64,000 nucleotides of DNA. Source: Cavia porcellus (taxonomy: Eukaryota > Chordata > Mammalia > Rodentia > Caviidae). The position numbers were made by a program, and so were the translations under genes. Positions 23,601-36,464 of this stretch are shown in pieces. The DNA lies in the NCBI RefSeq assembly GCF_034190915.1, contig NW_026947507.1, positions 16,502,501 through 16,566,500 of the forward strand, in the 5' to 3' direction. The notes beneath the pieces were generated by a model. It was not told where the DNA came from. It searched no databases and worked only from the letters and a program-made list of their open reading frames with translations. The stretch's first letter is position 1. Each line of letters begins with the position of its first letter.

Positions 23601-25380
23601 AAAAATAGTTGCAAAAATTTCACTCATTAAGGAATCACTTTAAGGCTGATAGAAAAACTTGTAGTTATGTTACTATTATTTTAATAAAACCTGCTGAGAT
23701 CTTTCTAATTCATTAGTATAGAGTGATTACATGATTATATTCTTAACTGGCAGGTAGCAGATTTTAGTCTTCTTTTTTGTAAGTGATTTATTACTGAGTT
23801 ATAAATACATTAACTGTAAAATTAAATATTTATTATTTACTTTTCTCTCAAATTTTTTTAAAATTAACATAGCAAGTTATTCCTAATTAATCAAAGGCAA
23901 AATATTAAGAGACAGAATTGTGAAGTTATTAAAATGCTATTTTAGAACTATACATCGCTACATAGATACAGAATCAAATAACTCTTAAAAAATTAAAACA
24001 AGAGTAACAACCCAAACAAATCAAAATACCAATCCCTTGCAATACCTTTAAATTGCATTTCAAGTTTGCCTGCCTAATGTATTTATTTCACATTGTACTG
24101 AAATATAACTTCAATTTTTCAAAATAGATGTGCTATTTATTTATGATTTTAGTGATTTTCAAATATCACATTAAAAATCACCTACCCTTCTGCAGTCTTG
24201 AGGGTTGTTTCTTTCCCATTTTCCTCTGTTAAACTAAATTTGATCTTGTCTAAAGGTGCAAGTATATTTATATGTGCAGGAACTTCAATAATTCATATTT
24301 TTGACGTCCAGATATATATGATCCACTGAATATTCTTAATTAGTCAGGGAAGGAAGCATCTGTATGGATTCACAAATTATTTTAAACATGTTTTTAAATA
24401 TTTTAAATTAGAGCTTCCAATTAAAATTGTACATGTCACATTGTCTCATTTAATTCCACTGTTCTTTTTGGGAAGCACAGTCTCAGCTGAACAAGCCTCA
24501 TTGATGTGAGCTGAGCTCAATTAGTTTCTGATGTTCTGCCAAATTGCCTCATTACCTGTCATACAAACACCAGTGACACTTTTAAAGTTGAGCTCTTTGC
24601 ATCCATATTATTCTCTTTGGACCAAAAATAATTATTCTCATTAGAGCAGTAAAAATAAGCAATTTGCTAATAAAAAGTAAACCAATATGTTTATAACATA
24701 AATATAAGTGCAACGATTATACATAAGTCAAGTGCAGGCTCACATGAATATATATGTATGCCACAAGAGTTTGGAATTATATGAACTGCAGCTTCTTCAT
24801 GAAATCCTTAGAGGTTATTACGATTGCCATGTCCACTGGTTTTTTTCATATTCCTTACAACATTTTGATGGTAAAAGAAATAATACTTTTCTATAATATA
24901 TATATATGAATTTAAAATGTACTTCACCCTAGGACTGTGAAACAGGCAGCTGAAGCATTCTTTTTTGCAGAGGGCTAAAAATGGCTTAAAGTAACTTATT
25001 TAGAAGACTAAGTATAAACAAGTACTTCAAATAATCTTTATTTGTAAAACCTTCTTTACTACTGCTTACCAATTATCAAAGTATTAACCCACACAAAAAG
25101 ATTTATGTAGTTTTAACCCTTAAAGTTTTAGCTACCTAAAATACTTTTCTTCTTTCGCCTTTTATTCACTGTCTCTTGCACAGGGAACTAGAAGGACAGA
25201 AGGTTAGAATCTAATTAAGAGATAATGTTTCTCAAAGTTGGTCTATACAGATGACACATATTGAAGCAGAGACTGATTTTTTTTCCGGTGTGGCTGGCAG
25301 AAGATCATTAATAGAGCACCAAACTTGCATTCCATTAACAGCTTCAGGATACTGTAAAATACTCGAGTTATAAGAGTTTC
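20680..25380. other. Long AT-rich non-coding stretch
   Basis: No gene recognised. It holds a poly(T) plus (GT)n microsatellite at about 21270-21296, a C-poor region near 22560-22640, a G run at 22735-22741 and a possible conserved block at 24470-24690 listed separately. Open frames are below 90 codons. Confidence 0.5.
24470..24690. other. Candidate conserved non-coding element
   Basis: This low-repeat stretch has balanced composition relative to its surroundings. It holds several TF-like words: an AGCTGAGCTCAATTAG palindromic area near 24507-24523, 'cctcattacctgtcat' and 'ctcattagagcag'. It lacks poly(A), TIRs or coding. The suggestion is inference from texture only. Confidence 0.2.
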
Positions 25381-25382
25381 TG

Positions 25383-25605
25383 TTCACCAGCGGCTTTCAA
25401 CCCGAGCTGCACTTAATAATCACCTGGAGATTTTTTTAAAAGAATGCTCTGGCCTGGGCTCTACCACACACCAGTTAAACCAGAGTCTTGGGGATAGAGC
25501 TGGAGGCTCTTGTGATAGACCTGGAGGTGTAAATATTTGGCAAAAGCTCCCCAGTTGATTCTCTTGCACACAGTGTAGAGGAGCCACTGTACCATGGGCT
25601 TTCAT
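25383..25605. mobile_element. MER5A-like hAT-Charlie DNA transposon remnant
   Basis: It starts 'caccagcggctttcaaccc' and continues 'cttaataatcacctggagat', 'cagttaaaccagagtcttgg' and 'aaaagctccccagttgattc'. This is the order of the MER5A consensus. The right end 'gaggagccactgt' retains the inverted terminal sequence. Ancient, shared by placental mammals. Confidence 0.8.
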
Positions 25606-25609
25606 TTTA

Positions 25610-26522
25610 TAGACAAGAGATCATCATAGTACTACACCTAAGTGTGTAACTTTATTTGCACTCTTTCAGAGGTTCCTTAAAATTAAAATCAGCATGAACA
25701 TAATTTCATCTTGCTTTAAGCATTGTTTGATGTGTCTACATTTTAATCACTGGAGGTTGGGGATTCATGTAGTCATCAGTCTTATTTTTGATGGAATTCA
25801 TTGGATAATTTAAGTAAGTATGGAACTAAAATTATAATTTTCATTTGTACTTTAAGATTGAAAGATTCATTTGTTATACATATTAATAAATTAAATGTGA
25901 GAAATGTTAGTGTTGCCTTGGATACAAACGGAGTAATTATTTGGAGATTGGATCATCTTAATTTTTCTTCAATTCAAATGCTATGTTGACCTTCTAATGC
26001 ATGCATTTTTGTCAGTGTTCTTAGAAAATGTGAATAAGTTGGAGTCTGAAAACACTGAACAACAGTCTTCCAGGAAAAGAAATTTTCCTATGTGTTATAA
26101 GGTTCACGCCCTCAGCAAATATCACTGCACAATTTGCTTTCAGTACCCTTTTCACTTAGCAGGGGCATTCTGCAAACACACAAAGAGGTTATGAGAATAA
26201 TGCTTTGACTGCCAACTACACTTCATTCAACCTGGCATGTACTGTCCTTTCCCTGTATGCTGCTAAACAGTGATTCTCAAAGTGAGCAGTTCATTAGAGT
26301 CTCTGGAGATTCCAATGGACATAAAGGAAACATCGGAAAAAATAATGCTTTCCCCATTATTTTTATTTTATTTATTTTATTTTATTTCATGCCAATTTCA
26401 ATTGTTTAACTTAATTTTTAATTTACAATATCACAGGAGGATATTTTACCTCTTGTTAAACGGTCAGGTAATAAACTTAAAAAATATCTGTTAAGCACGT
26501 GTACAATCATTTACTGTATGTG

Positions 26523-26565
<43 letters not shown>

Positions 26566-27300
26566 ATATACGTATTTAGAATTCTTTGAGATTATAAACT
26601 CTTTGACAATAAAATAGGGTACCTGAAGTTCCATGGACTTAATTAAATCAAATCTAGCTTGTCTCTCCTTCAGTGGCTGTTGGACCTCAAATACAAGATC
26701 AAAAATATTAAGCTAACAATCAATGTTAAGCTAATAATTTTTTTAGTTAGAAACGATTTTGTTAAAAAGTTATGTCACATGATATACAGTTCTTCATTCA
26801 TGTTTTGAATTTTTTTGTAGGGACACAAATTAGAGACCCTCTTTCCATTTCTCATTCTCTTTACATTTATTACTTCTTAAATTATCATAAAAAATTCTTG
26901 TTGCACAATAATTGCTTTTACCAACTCAGTGGTTTTAAAACCATTTCTTTTGGAAAATGGGACTTTTAAAAATTCAGATGTTTCATTTCCTCATCCTGGA
27001 AAAGATTCTAATTCCCCAACTTAGTAGTGTGTGTCAATTGGCAGAAAGTCAAAGAAGAATATGTTTTCATTTTTTAAAATCGTCACTGTTGGCTCTAGTT
27101 CCCTTTCCTTCTGAACAAATTCTAAGGAACTATAGGGAACAATACTGAGCAGTGAGCTAAGACTCCAGGCTTCAGTGACCTCTCTTTCTACCTTTCTCAT
27201 TGTAGCATGCAAGTGTCTTTTTAGTTACCATATTGTGATACATAATTTAAAAAGAATCCACTCCTTTTAAATGGCACTTTGAGTCAAATGATTTGGGGGA
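25610..27300. other. Non-coding stretch with (AT)n microsatellite
   Basis: An (AT)n run occupies about 26527-26562. A 'cagtgattctcaaagtg' hAT-type terminal sequence at about 26269-26285 may begin another old MER5-like fragment to ~26340. Small open frames match nothing. Confidence 0.5.
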
Positions 27301-27304
27301 AGTC

Positions 27305-27520
27305 TCTCCTCATTCAGGGTCTTTTGACCTTAGCATTACTGACATTTTGGAAAGAGTACTCGTTTACTGTAAGGGTCCTGTACACTGTGCCCTTCTGCCC
27401 ACCTGAGCCCAGGACCTCCTCCTGTAATGTTTGTCAGTCCTAGAAAATGTCACAGTGGAGGGAAGAGTGTACCTGATCCCACTAAAATCCACTGTTGTGA
27501 TTAGAGACTCAGTATTTCCT
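27305..27520 (+). mobile_element. Possible hAT-Charlie (MER33-like) remnant
   Basis: The segment 'cttttgaccttagcattact' followed by 'gacattttgg', then 'gtcctgtacactgtgccctt' and 'gtaatgtttgtcagtcc', resembles the MER33-type order of motifs. Strongly diverged; naming is from memory. Confidence 0.4.
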
Positions 27521-27590
27521 TAGTACATTTTATTCTACAGCTCATTCTACAGCTCATTCTACAGCTTAGTACATTTATTATTCTACAGCT
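27520..27590. repeat. 12-bp minisatellite inside a larger duplication
   Basis: The unit 'attctacagctc' is repeated three times (27532-27564 region). An outer segment 'ttagtacattttattctaca' recurs as 'ttagtacatttattattcta' at about 27566. Interval 27595-28380 holds nothing else recognised. Confidence 0.75.
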
Positions 27591-28386
27591 ACCCTATAAA
27601 TATACATGTTTAATTTGATGTCTAAAATATACTGATAATATTTCTGGCAATGACTGAGTCCTGGCATTGTGTGATGAGCTTCAGTCTTGTATGTCTGTTT
27701 CTTCAACACTGATTACCAACTGTGTTGCTATTATCCCTTGGATTACAGTGAGCCACTTCCTACCATTCCCATTTTATCATTGTTGCCCTTTGTGTAATTA
27801 CCACACTAAGTCTCCAGATACTTTCTTACCCAGGTAGTAAGTACAGTGTAAGATTATATAATATACCAATCTCAGGGTGATATCACATGGTATGTGAAAG
27901 ATTTTTTTCCATTATTAAATCAGAGAATGATAATGGTGTTGGTAATTTTTAAATCATAGAGATTATAATAGAGATATCCTTATTTCATGTTAAGAGACAG
28001 CAGCTCGTGTAATTTAAATGACTTGTCATTATCTCTCATGACAAGTGAGTGTTAGAACCCAGATTAACACTGCCCAGCCTTCCACCTCAGTCCACTTTTC
28101 ATTTTACTGCACATTGCTGCCCTTGCTAATGCTGTGGAAGTCATCTATATTACCATAGTTATTACCAAAAGAAAAAAAAAAGCTGACAGTACATCCCGAT
28201 TCTTCAATATTTGTTACTTATCCTAAGCAGTTAAGATACTTTCTGTGTTTATTTTTGGGTCTATTGAAACTTATAGATGAACAATAGCCTCATGAATTAT
28301 TATTTATAGGCTGGATACTGTATATGATTCCAATATTTATTCAAATGATTTCTATAGCTCATAAAACTATAAAATTCTGTTCTATT

Positions 28387-28495
28387 TTTTTTTTTTTGTC
28401 TTTTTCGTTTTTATTGGTACCAGGGATCAAACTCAAGACTGCCTGCTTGCAAGGCAGGCGCTAATGCCGCTGAGCTAAATCCCCAGCCCCTTACC
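28387..28495 (-). mobile_element. ID SINE, young subfamily
   Basis: The reverse complement holds GGGGCTGGGGATTTAGCTCAG, the 'gcctgccttgcaagcaggca' core, a GAGTTTGATCC B box and a GGTACCAATAAA-type end followed by A-rich DNA (plus-strand T run from 28387). A short TTCTATT duplication flanks it. Confidence 0.88.
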
Positions 28496-29595
28496 TTCTA
28501 TTAATAGTATCCAAATTTTATTTTACTTTTTTTGCTAAAGTGAATAATAAAGAAATAATTATAACAATAATTCATTTTTCAGAAAAAATTGTGTTAACAT
28601 GTTTGGATTTTATCACCTTCCTGCTATTTTTTTCCATTTGTATCTTAAATGCAGAGTCAACCTTCAGAGTATATTCTCCACTTATGAATTAACAATGGTC
28701 TTCATTTTTCATCTTTCTACCCTCTGTTGCCTGTCTTAGAATAATTTCACTGAATCTAAGCACATTTATTCAAGCAGATAAAGAGTGAATAGAGATACAA
28801 AAACATCCAGTAAAGTTCATTTTTCCATTCCACAGCAAGTCCTATAGAATCTCAAGGAATTTACGCTGCTTTACACTCCATGTGCGATTGCTATGCCTCC
28901 CAGTCCCTTGATACTAACTACAATGCCATTTACTTTTGAGTTACTTTCAGCAATATTTTATTTCTTAGCTTCTTTACCTAGTAAATAATCACCTCCTGTT
29001 CCTTTTCTTCTATTCCTTCATTTTTCTTTGTAACCAAGACAAATATTTATTCTATTTTAAGTTGTATGCATATCGGCATGATTTTTGACCCAAGCTAATG
29101 GGAATGTTGGGCCTAGGTCATAGAATTCTCTCCAACTTGCAAAATGAGTTTAGACTGATACATGTGTTTGTAAATTGGCTATTTTTAGTCCAGTATATCT
29201 CCTCATTGAAATATCACCGTGCTGTAGCTATGGTTCTTACCTTTGAAATAAATTAAAGGTTGCAATTTTTGCACTGCATCTTTATTGTATACTTTAAATA
29301 ATGAAGATGTCAGCACAGGTAGAAATCTAAAATTGGGTTCAAAATTTTGCCCCATTACTGTATTCTCCTTCAGACTATGGCATCAAAAATCAAGATTATG
29401 TTGTAAAATAATAGCACTTTCCTCAACTCACACCTAAGACAAAACACTTCAGAGAATGTACTCTATGGTACAATCGAGATGTTTTATCTTACAAAGATTC
29501 ATAAATTAACACAAAGTTGCAGAAATTAAATGCATTGAAGGAAAAATTTTCAATTAATATAATTTGAGTTTAAAAAGGAAAAAAAATAATAAGAA
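28496..29595. other. Non-coding AT-rich stretch
   Basis: No gene or clear repeat recognised. Confidence 0.5.
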
Positions 29596-29599
29596 AGCA

Positions 29600-30025
29600 A
29601 GTGATTAGAAACTATTTTTATGGCTATGACAGATTAGCCTAGGTAAAGCACCCTCGTAGGTATGTTTTTAGGGTGTTTTCAAAGAAGATAGGAATGTAGG
29701 AGAACAAATTAAAAAGACAGATCTGCCCTGAATGTGAGTTCTACCACTCAATCTAACGGTGGACTAGACAGAGCAAAGTAGAAGGAGGAAGCTACCTGCA
29801 CGCACTGTTTTTCAAGCCCGCCCTGCTTCTGGACTGTCAGAAAGTGAGCAATTTTCCTTAGCTACGCCTTCTTCCATGATGCTTCTGGTTTGTCACAATC
29901 TTAAAAGCACTGGAACCAGCCACCATGAATTGAAACCTCGAAACCTTGAGCTAAAATGTTTTTACCTTTAAGTTCTTATTTTCAGATATTTTTTTACAGT
30001 ACTGAAAAAGCCAAGTGCTAGCAAT
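29600..30025 (+). mobile_element. Old ERVL/MaLR-type LTR fragment
   Basis: It follows an LTR-like order: 'gggtgttttcaaagaagata' near 29671, 'gatctgccctgaatgtgagt', a GC-richer middle, then 'gaaacctcgaaaccttgagc' and 'tttaagttcttattttcaga'. This resembles the 'gtgagccaaaataaac...aagttgcttttgtcaggtat' end of MaLR-like LTRs. The poly(A) signal is eroded and the boundaries are approximate. Confidence 0.45.
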
Positions 30026-30329
30026 TTAAGCAATAGTTGGTATTTGCTGATTTTTCTTTGACATAGATGCTCCAAACACTGCCATAAGCAGGCTACCTAT
30101 CATCTGATGTCCCTTAACACGGTTGGGAAGAGATGCAAAGAATCAGCTTTGGTGAGTAGCTGGCGTCACGGAGTAGAAGTGTTGAACATGGCTTGGAAAG
30201 AGCTTGTGCATGCTACTGCACCCTGGAGCTGGAACTGGAATGGAGCAGAACATGAAGCTTACTGTTCACAGCAAGTCCCTCAATACTTTAAAAAGTCAAA
30301 GCATTTTCCAAAGGTGAGTTTCTCTGCCA

Positions 30330-30440
30330 TTATCAACAAACCTGTCTGAAATGCAAAATCTCAGCCAAACTCAATCAAAATCTGCATTTTACAAAACTCC
30401 CAGAAGAGTCATTTGTACATTAGATTTTGAGAAGCACTAG
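30330..30440 (+). mobile_element. hAT-Charlie (MER5/MER58-like) 3' fragment
   Basis: The stretch 'tcaaaatctgcattttacaa', 'ctcccagaagagtcatttgt' and the terminal 'attttgagaagcactag' match the right end of MER5/MER58-like elements. Confidence 0.6.
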
Positions 30441-31280
30441 TCTTAGAATCACCAATTCTAATGTATCCCCTGCAAGAAAATGCCTTATCTCAACAATCTC
30501 CCCGTGCTCTGCTTCGAACTCAGCAGCACAGAGCAGAATTCTTTGTGTCAAAAGATGACGTGCCCTTAAATGCCTTCTCCTCTCAGGTTAACTTGTGCAG
30601 ACCTCTGTTACAGTGAATTTGCCTGCTGAACAGCTCAGATTAAAATCCTAATCTGTTAAGTGAACAAATATTTTTCTTAATGTCTCAACAGGAAAAGTTC
30701 ATAATTTAATGTTTTGCCCCTTCCTCTGCACATTTTTTTTTTTCACTTTTTGCAAGTCAGCCAACTTTTTTATATAGTCAGAGGCAGTATAGACAGAAAT
30801 AACAGGTACAGTTGAAACCTGATGTTATTTGGGCCAGAGTATGACTATTTCTGGCAGGGCTAGCAGCAGTGACAGGGTCAGACAAGGAAAGCACGGCAGC
30901 AATACAGGACCTGTCCATGGCAGTGAGGAGGACAAGGGCACAGAGATTAGACAGGTTCCTCTTTCCTGTCTCCAAGGGCAGCTTATATTTTGAAGTAGAC
31001 ATCAACTAGTTTCTGCTTCTTTCTTGACCTCTTAGAAAATGAACAAGCTCTCTTCTCTTTCATATCATCTCTTACATGTAGGGCATTCTCTTGCCCCCTA
31101 CTTCTTACTGAGACACCCTTTCCATCATTTAGATCAGCTGTCTCTTAGCTCTTTTGCATCTTATTATTCAATGATCCCTAAGACAGGTAAAGACAATTCT
31201 GTTGAAAATATTTATGGAACATGGAGGTGAATCTCAAATTTGACAAGTGATAGTAGACTGTTATTACTTGCATAATTTTT
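30441..31280. other. Non-coding stretch, nothing recognised
   Basis: A T run lies at 30735-30743. Open frames of 63-75 codons on each strand match no family. Confidence 0.5.
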
Positions 31281-31284
31281 TTTT

Positions 31285-31405
31285 CTTCTTTGAGTTTCTT
31301 TCCTTATCTCTAAAATGGTCCTAATAATTTATATCCCAAACAGTCAGGAATATAATGAGCTTCAAGCTCTTAGCAGGGTCTGCTATGTGCTAAGAACCCA
31401 GAGTG
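31285..31405 (+). repeat. MIR SINE fragment
   Basis: The order 'tgagtttctttccttatctc', 'taaaatggtcctaataattt' and 'atgagcttcaagctcttagc' follows the 3' half of MIR (stop-light motifs 'cctcatctgtaaaatgg' and 'cgcttagcacagtgcctgg'). Ancient. Confidence 0.55.
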
Positions 31406-31784
31406 ACTTCTGTTTTGCCTGTTTCAAAATATTTAGTACATATTTAACCCTGGGTCTAAACTGTCCTTTTCAAAATCACTAAGAAGTTAAGGAACTACAA
31501 ATGGTCAACTGCACTGAGCTATTTGCAGATTATTTTAGGTATGAAACATTTCATACTTTTACTACTTTCCACACAAGAGATTTCTATATCACTTTTGTTG
31601 TCACTGCTGATAAATTATTCTAGCTACTTTTGATCAAACGTTTGTATCATTTCAGAAAGTTTAGTGAAGGCTACTTTTATGTCATAACTTTTCCCTTTTA
31701 CAGGTTGTGACAATACTCATGGTATCATTTGTTCAGAGCATCAATAACTAATGGAAAGATTAAGAAAAGCATAATTAGACAAAT

Positions 31785-31935
31785 CTGGTTCTATCACTTT
31801 CCATCTGTAATCTTCGATAAATTATACAAATTCCTTTTTGAGATGTATGTATGTGCAAGTGACTGGAAGTTTAAGAAATAAAACTTAGAACATTTAAATA
31901 CGAAGCATGGCATGTAGTACTTAATAAACAACATA
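31785..31935 (+). repeat. MIR SINE fragment
   Basis: 'ggttctatcactttccatct', 'atcttcgataaattatacaa', 'aaaacttagaacatttaaat' and 'catggcatgtagtacttaat' match the central core and tail of MIR in order. Confidence 0.55.
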
Positions 31936-32047
31936 TTTTCTTTCTTCTTTTCCTATTTCATAATTTGTGTCATAATTAATTGTTTCACTATCTGAGAGAA
32001 AATACTTCAGTTCTACTACAAATGAGCTTTAAATTTCAGTTCTTCAT

Positions 32048-32426
32048 TGTGGGGAGCCCTGTAATTGGCTGCCACCTTAACATCTGCATCCTGCACCACC
32101 TAAATGCCCTCTAGGAGTTAAGTTTGGTAATTAACCAGCATTGTTTAGCCTGTCCCATTATTCAGGGATTATGCTTATTGAGCCCTCACGGAAAATTTGA
32201 ACTGACCTATAAAACCTCCTCTAGCCACTGTTGCTAAGTTACCTGCTGATGTCTCAGCACCCAAATCCCTCCTCCCCAATATCCTATATATTTGCTACTC
32301 CTTCTGTGAATAAAGGAGACTTGATTGGAATTCCTCAACTTGTCTCCACTCCTTGTGTCTCTTGCTCCCTTCTTCATCCCCACTCCCCATCTAGGGTCTC
32401 CATGGATTTACCCGCGGGCCGGGTCA
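32048..32426 (+). mobile_element. Solo LTR, probably ERV2/ERVK-like
   Basis: It begins TGTGGGGAGCCCTG, a start typical of class II LTRs. A CTATAAAA TATA box is at about 32208-32215 and AATAAA at 32309-32314. The 3' end has a short CpG-bearing segment 'cccgcgggccgggtca'. A target duplication is not clear (flanks CTTCAT and CTCATG). A 70-codon frame inside is incidental. Confidence 0.7.
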
Positions 32427-32439
32427 CTCATGATCTCTT

Positions 32440-33511
32440 TTGACACTTATTTATGCCACATGTAACCATGAGCTATGGTTACTGTTGACAAATATCTGCC
32501 TGGTGGAATCTGCATACCAACTATTATGTCTTGTGTTTGTAAGTATATTATCTTTCTTTATTCAGATCTCATAAAGAACATGCTTTTTGAAAAATGCATT
32601 TGCTGCTAACATGCTTTTCTGAATTTTCTGGTGAGTATACAATACATATTCTCTAAAAATACATTTCAGTGGATAATGAAAAATATCAAAAGTCAAAATT
32701 ATTTCAATTTTATCTTGACTAGTAGTCCAATATACTCATTCCCTTCAAATCAAATGTATGGAACCACTTAAGAATGCCTCTAAGTGATTTTAATTAGAAT
32801 TTTGAATTATACATAAATGTTTTAATTTAATAGCAAAGCTCATTTTCTTTGACTGAATACTTATTTTGAGGTGCTATATTAACACAAACCCAATATTTTT
32901 CATAAAAGCATTATGTATTTAGATGTGAATGAAATCACAGGCTTCATTTTTAGCATCATTGTAAGCAAGCTGTTTTCATAAATGTGTGCATCTGACCCTG
33001 AAACACTCAACTCCCTATAGTCACAGAAAGACTTGGAACTGGAGAGTTGATGTGCAAGCTAGACACAGTAAAGCATTTACAATTATTTCTCTGTGCATTT
33101 GTAGCCTCAGTCAACAATCCTGCAGAGTCTATGTAAAAGGATGCACAGGATCACAAAATAAGAAAATAATGCCTATGGTCTCCATAAATGCACATATTCT
33201 CAGACCAAAATTACAAAGAGAAAAGCTTGCACATCAAATAGAAGACTATTTCAATGACCCGGTGCTGGTGTTCTTGAGAATTTAGTGTGGGGCTATCTCT
33301 GCTCCACCCAGAAAAGTATTACATTAGTTACCTGAGTGTGTGTGAGTGTCTGTGTGTGTGCATATAGCAAAGTTTCATTGGACACACTAATGTAGATTAT
33401 GATAAGTGCAGGCTTGTTAACATCTCATTCTAGATATGAAAGTTGAGATTTAAAAAAATCACTTTTTTAATGCTGCCTATTGCCCTGCAGTACTGACAGA
33501 TTAATTTATGA

Positions 33512-33546
<35 letters not shown>

Positions 33547-34570
33547 AAGTCCTAATGAACTCATTAGATAAATGCATTCTTGTCGCATTTGGAATGATTC
33601 ATAGTGTAAAACTTCAAAATGCCACTTTCTCCCTGGCACTTGAAAGTGAAACTACATCATACAAATATAACAAAATGAAGACTGCAATGCTCACTCCTGT
33701 AAAAAGGCAACATGAGCCGTGTTTAGAAGTAGCTTTTCAGTTGTAAAACTGAAAATAGCCCACTTGGGCTTGACTACTAAAAAGGTGTGAGAAGAAGTGA
33801 ACGGCAAGTTTAAAGCAGTCTCCACATTCTGAAATATGATGGATAAATATAAAATTCCATTGGAAGATCACTGGTCATCGCTCACTTGTGATGTATGGGA
33901 AAGACTGTTAATATATTTAGTAAGTGAATATTCATGTCTACCATCACTGTTTTCCTCCTGTAGAAAAATGGTCAAATTTACAAAAAAAAAAAAAAAAAAA
34001 AAAAAAAAGGAGAGATACCGGTGCTTTCATAAAATCATTTAATGTTATAAAAATCTTCTTGGACACAGTCTTATTCTTGACATGTAACTATGCAGACTCA
34101 CGAACTAGCTTTCATGAACCTCTGATTTAGATCATGTACAGTTGGGATTTGGAGCCTCAGTGAGCACACAGAAGAAAATCACCCTTTTGAGGAATGTTTG
34201 GTCTCTCCTCAGAGCTCAACCTGGTGCTACTACAAGAGGGAGAACTGTCTGATGACACCCTTGTGACTGCATGCTATATGGGAAACAGCAGAGGTATAAA
34301 GTACAGCCTTTTCAGAACCCCACAACTGTTGTTTGAATTCCATTTCGCACTCTGGAAAGCAAAGCTGCTTCATTCTAGGCATAAGGAAAGACACTAGGAC
34401 GGGAGGAAAGGGAAGTGAAGAGTTTAAAGGGGCATAGAGTAGGGGAGATTTTGGTCTCTCTCTGTGTAAAGCGTTTAAACAAAATCAATACAATAAAATA
34501 CACTTTCATCTGTCCTTACAAAACAACTAAAACATACATGCATGAGTATGTAAACTTTAAAAAAAAAAAA
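32440..34570. other. Non-coding stretch with two long pure poly(A) runs
   Basis: A 33-nt A run lies at 33513-33545 and a 27-nt A run at 33982-34008. Neither has an obvious SINE or processed gene body directly upstream. Open frames through them merely read as poly-lysine. Confidence 0.55.
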
Positions 34571-34575
34571 AAAAC

Positions 34576-34693
34576 ATGTGTATTGGGGCTGGGGATTTAG
34601 CTCAGCTACGTAAGCGCCTGCCTTGCAAGCAGATAGTCATGAGTTCGATTCCTGGTACCGATAAAAAGGAAAAAGACAAAAAAAATGTGTATT
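34576..34693 (+). mobile_element. ID SINE, young subfamily, plus strand
   Basis: The body 34585-34684 begins GGGGCTGGGGATTTAGCTCAG and has 'gcgcctgccttgcaagcaga', a GAGTTCGATTCC B box and a 'ggtaccgataaaaaggaaaa' tail. Perfect 9-bp duplications ATGTGTATT flank it (34576-34584, 34685-34693). Upstream is a 17-nt A run (34558-34574). Confidence 0.93.
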
Positions 34694-34699
34694 ATACTA

Positions 34700-36460
34700 T
34701 TTTAGTATAATATGTCTCTGAATATGCTTAACATAGTATTATGGACACAGCAATGCATTTTGCAAGCACTTTTAAATGTTCTTTCAAAAGTTTAAATGAT
34801 GATGTTTTAGGCTTCAGGTTTTTGTTATTATGAATTTATCTGATTTAAAAAAGCATATCTGTTATGTGTTATTAATCTCTCTAAATGTAGATTTGGACTT
34901 GAGATGGATGGCTATGAACTTCTTGGATGTTTATCTAAGTAGCCCAGAAAATCACTATGTTCGAGTAACAGGTTACTCAGACCAAAATGTTTTTCATTAC
35001 TTCTGTCCATCTCTGCCAGTACCAATATCTTATTGCAGACAGACTCCCAAAGCCAATTAAAATGAGGCCAGAGTGAGGTGCTGTGACTGGAGCAAGTCCC
35101 CATGGCTTCCTGCATACAGTATTTAGCGATTCTGTGTACACTGTTTTCATAACCAAAATAACTATCTATGAAGATTGCTATTTCAAGGTGCACAATTGTA
35201 GGGATTAAAAATAATAGGAAGAGAAACTGATGCTGTTTGATTCTCCAGAGAGAAATGATTTTCTTGGAGTTGTTTCTGGGGAAAGCTGAGGTTAATAGTG
35301 TTCACTTCATCTACTTTCCCATCACAATTTCCTTAGCCTACCTAGTACTAATATATTACTTTGAATCAACCTGTGAATATGATAAACTGTTACTTCATTT
35401 CAAAAAATCTGTTAAATTCTTATTCCAAGATGCCATTTCTGTAGGATTGTTCTAGTTTGTATAGAGAATAGTAATAAAGAACGAGACAGAATAGCAAACA
35501 TCAGATGACTTCAGATGGCTGAGAGTACTGTGAATTACATATATTGGATGACATGCTAGACCAGGGATCCAGGAAAAGAGTTGGTGTTATACAAGATGGG
35601 GTTGGAAAGGCTCCTAGCAATGTGAACACTGAAGCCTGAACCCAAGCTAAAATCTAAGTGAAGAACTTAGATTAGTAAAACATAATTGTGATAATTCTGA
35701 GGAAGAAAGGAGTAGAGTTGTGAAGAAATTAGATGATGGCCATATAGCTGGTCACTTTCAAGTAGACATACATGAAAGAGGATAAGAATTTGGTAGGGTC
35801 TTTTAAGTACTGTTGTTCTTTTTACATTTCATTTTATCTTCATTTTCCATGTGTACGCATTACCAATTCTATGAATATGTCGATTGACAAATGTGCCCTG
35901 TAATTTGTAACATAGATACTTAATTTGAAGAGATTCCTTTCTTTTCTTTCCTATGTAGACAATGAAATTACCTGCTGTTACTTAATATTCTTGCAAATAA
36001 TTGTCTTTATTTTTATTTTCTGTTCTAAACATAAGCTGAGTTTATTAAGATTTATTTTACTGAGCTAAGTCATAAGAGAATGTAATTATTCTTTCTATTT
36101 TTATTCCCACTAATGAAAATTGTGGTACTTTTGCTAAGATGTCTTTCCATGTGGGTTGTCTATTTATTTGGAAATCTTTACTTCCTGCCATCAGATGCAC
36201 CAATGTAGATACATATTTCTTATCTGGAAAGAAAATATTGCATCTTTCCAATTGATTCTGCTACCCATCCTGTCATGTTTTGAGAAAGATGGCACAGAGT
36301 TAAATTTTTAGCAACGGTAAAACTAGTTTGTATTACATTCTTTATGGTGACAGTCTTCTTTACCAATGGTTAATCAAAGATTTCAAGGTATTCAAGGCAT
36401 GTTTTGTGTTAACAAATGTGTACAACAGAATAAAAGTTATCATTTGCATAAAACTTTTCA
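34700..36460. other. Non-coding stretch, nothing recognised
   Basis: AT-rich; opposing 76- and 93-codon frames at 34830-35193 resemble no protein that I know. Confidence 0.5.
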
Positions 36461-36464
36461 CATT

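Noticed and set aside
33430..34130. Lysine- or phenylalanine-rich open frames
   Set aside because: They read through long poly(A) runs and carry no other signal.
34585..34684. tRNA gene candidate
   Set aside because: A and B boxes are present, but the structure, A-rich tail and flanking duplications show an ID SINE.
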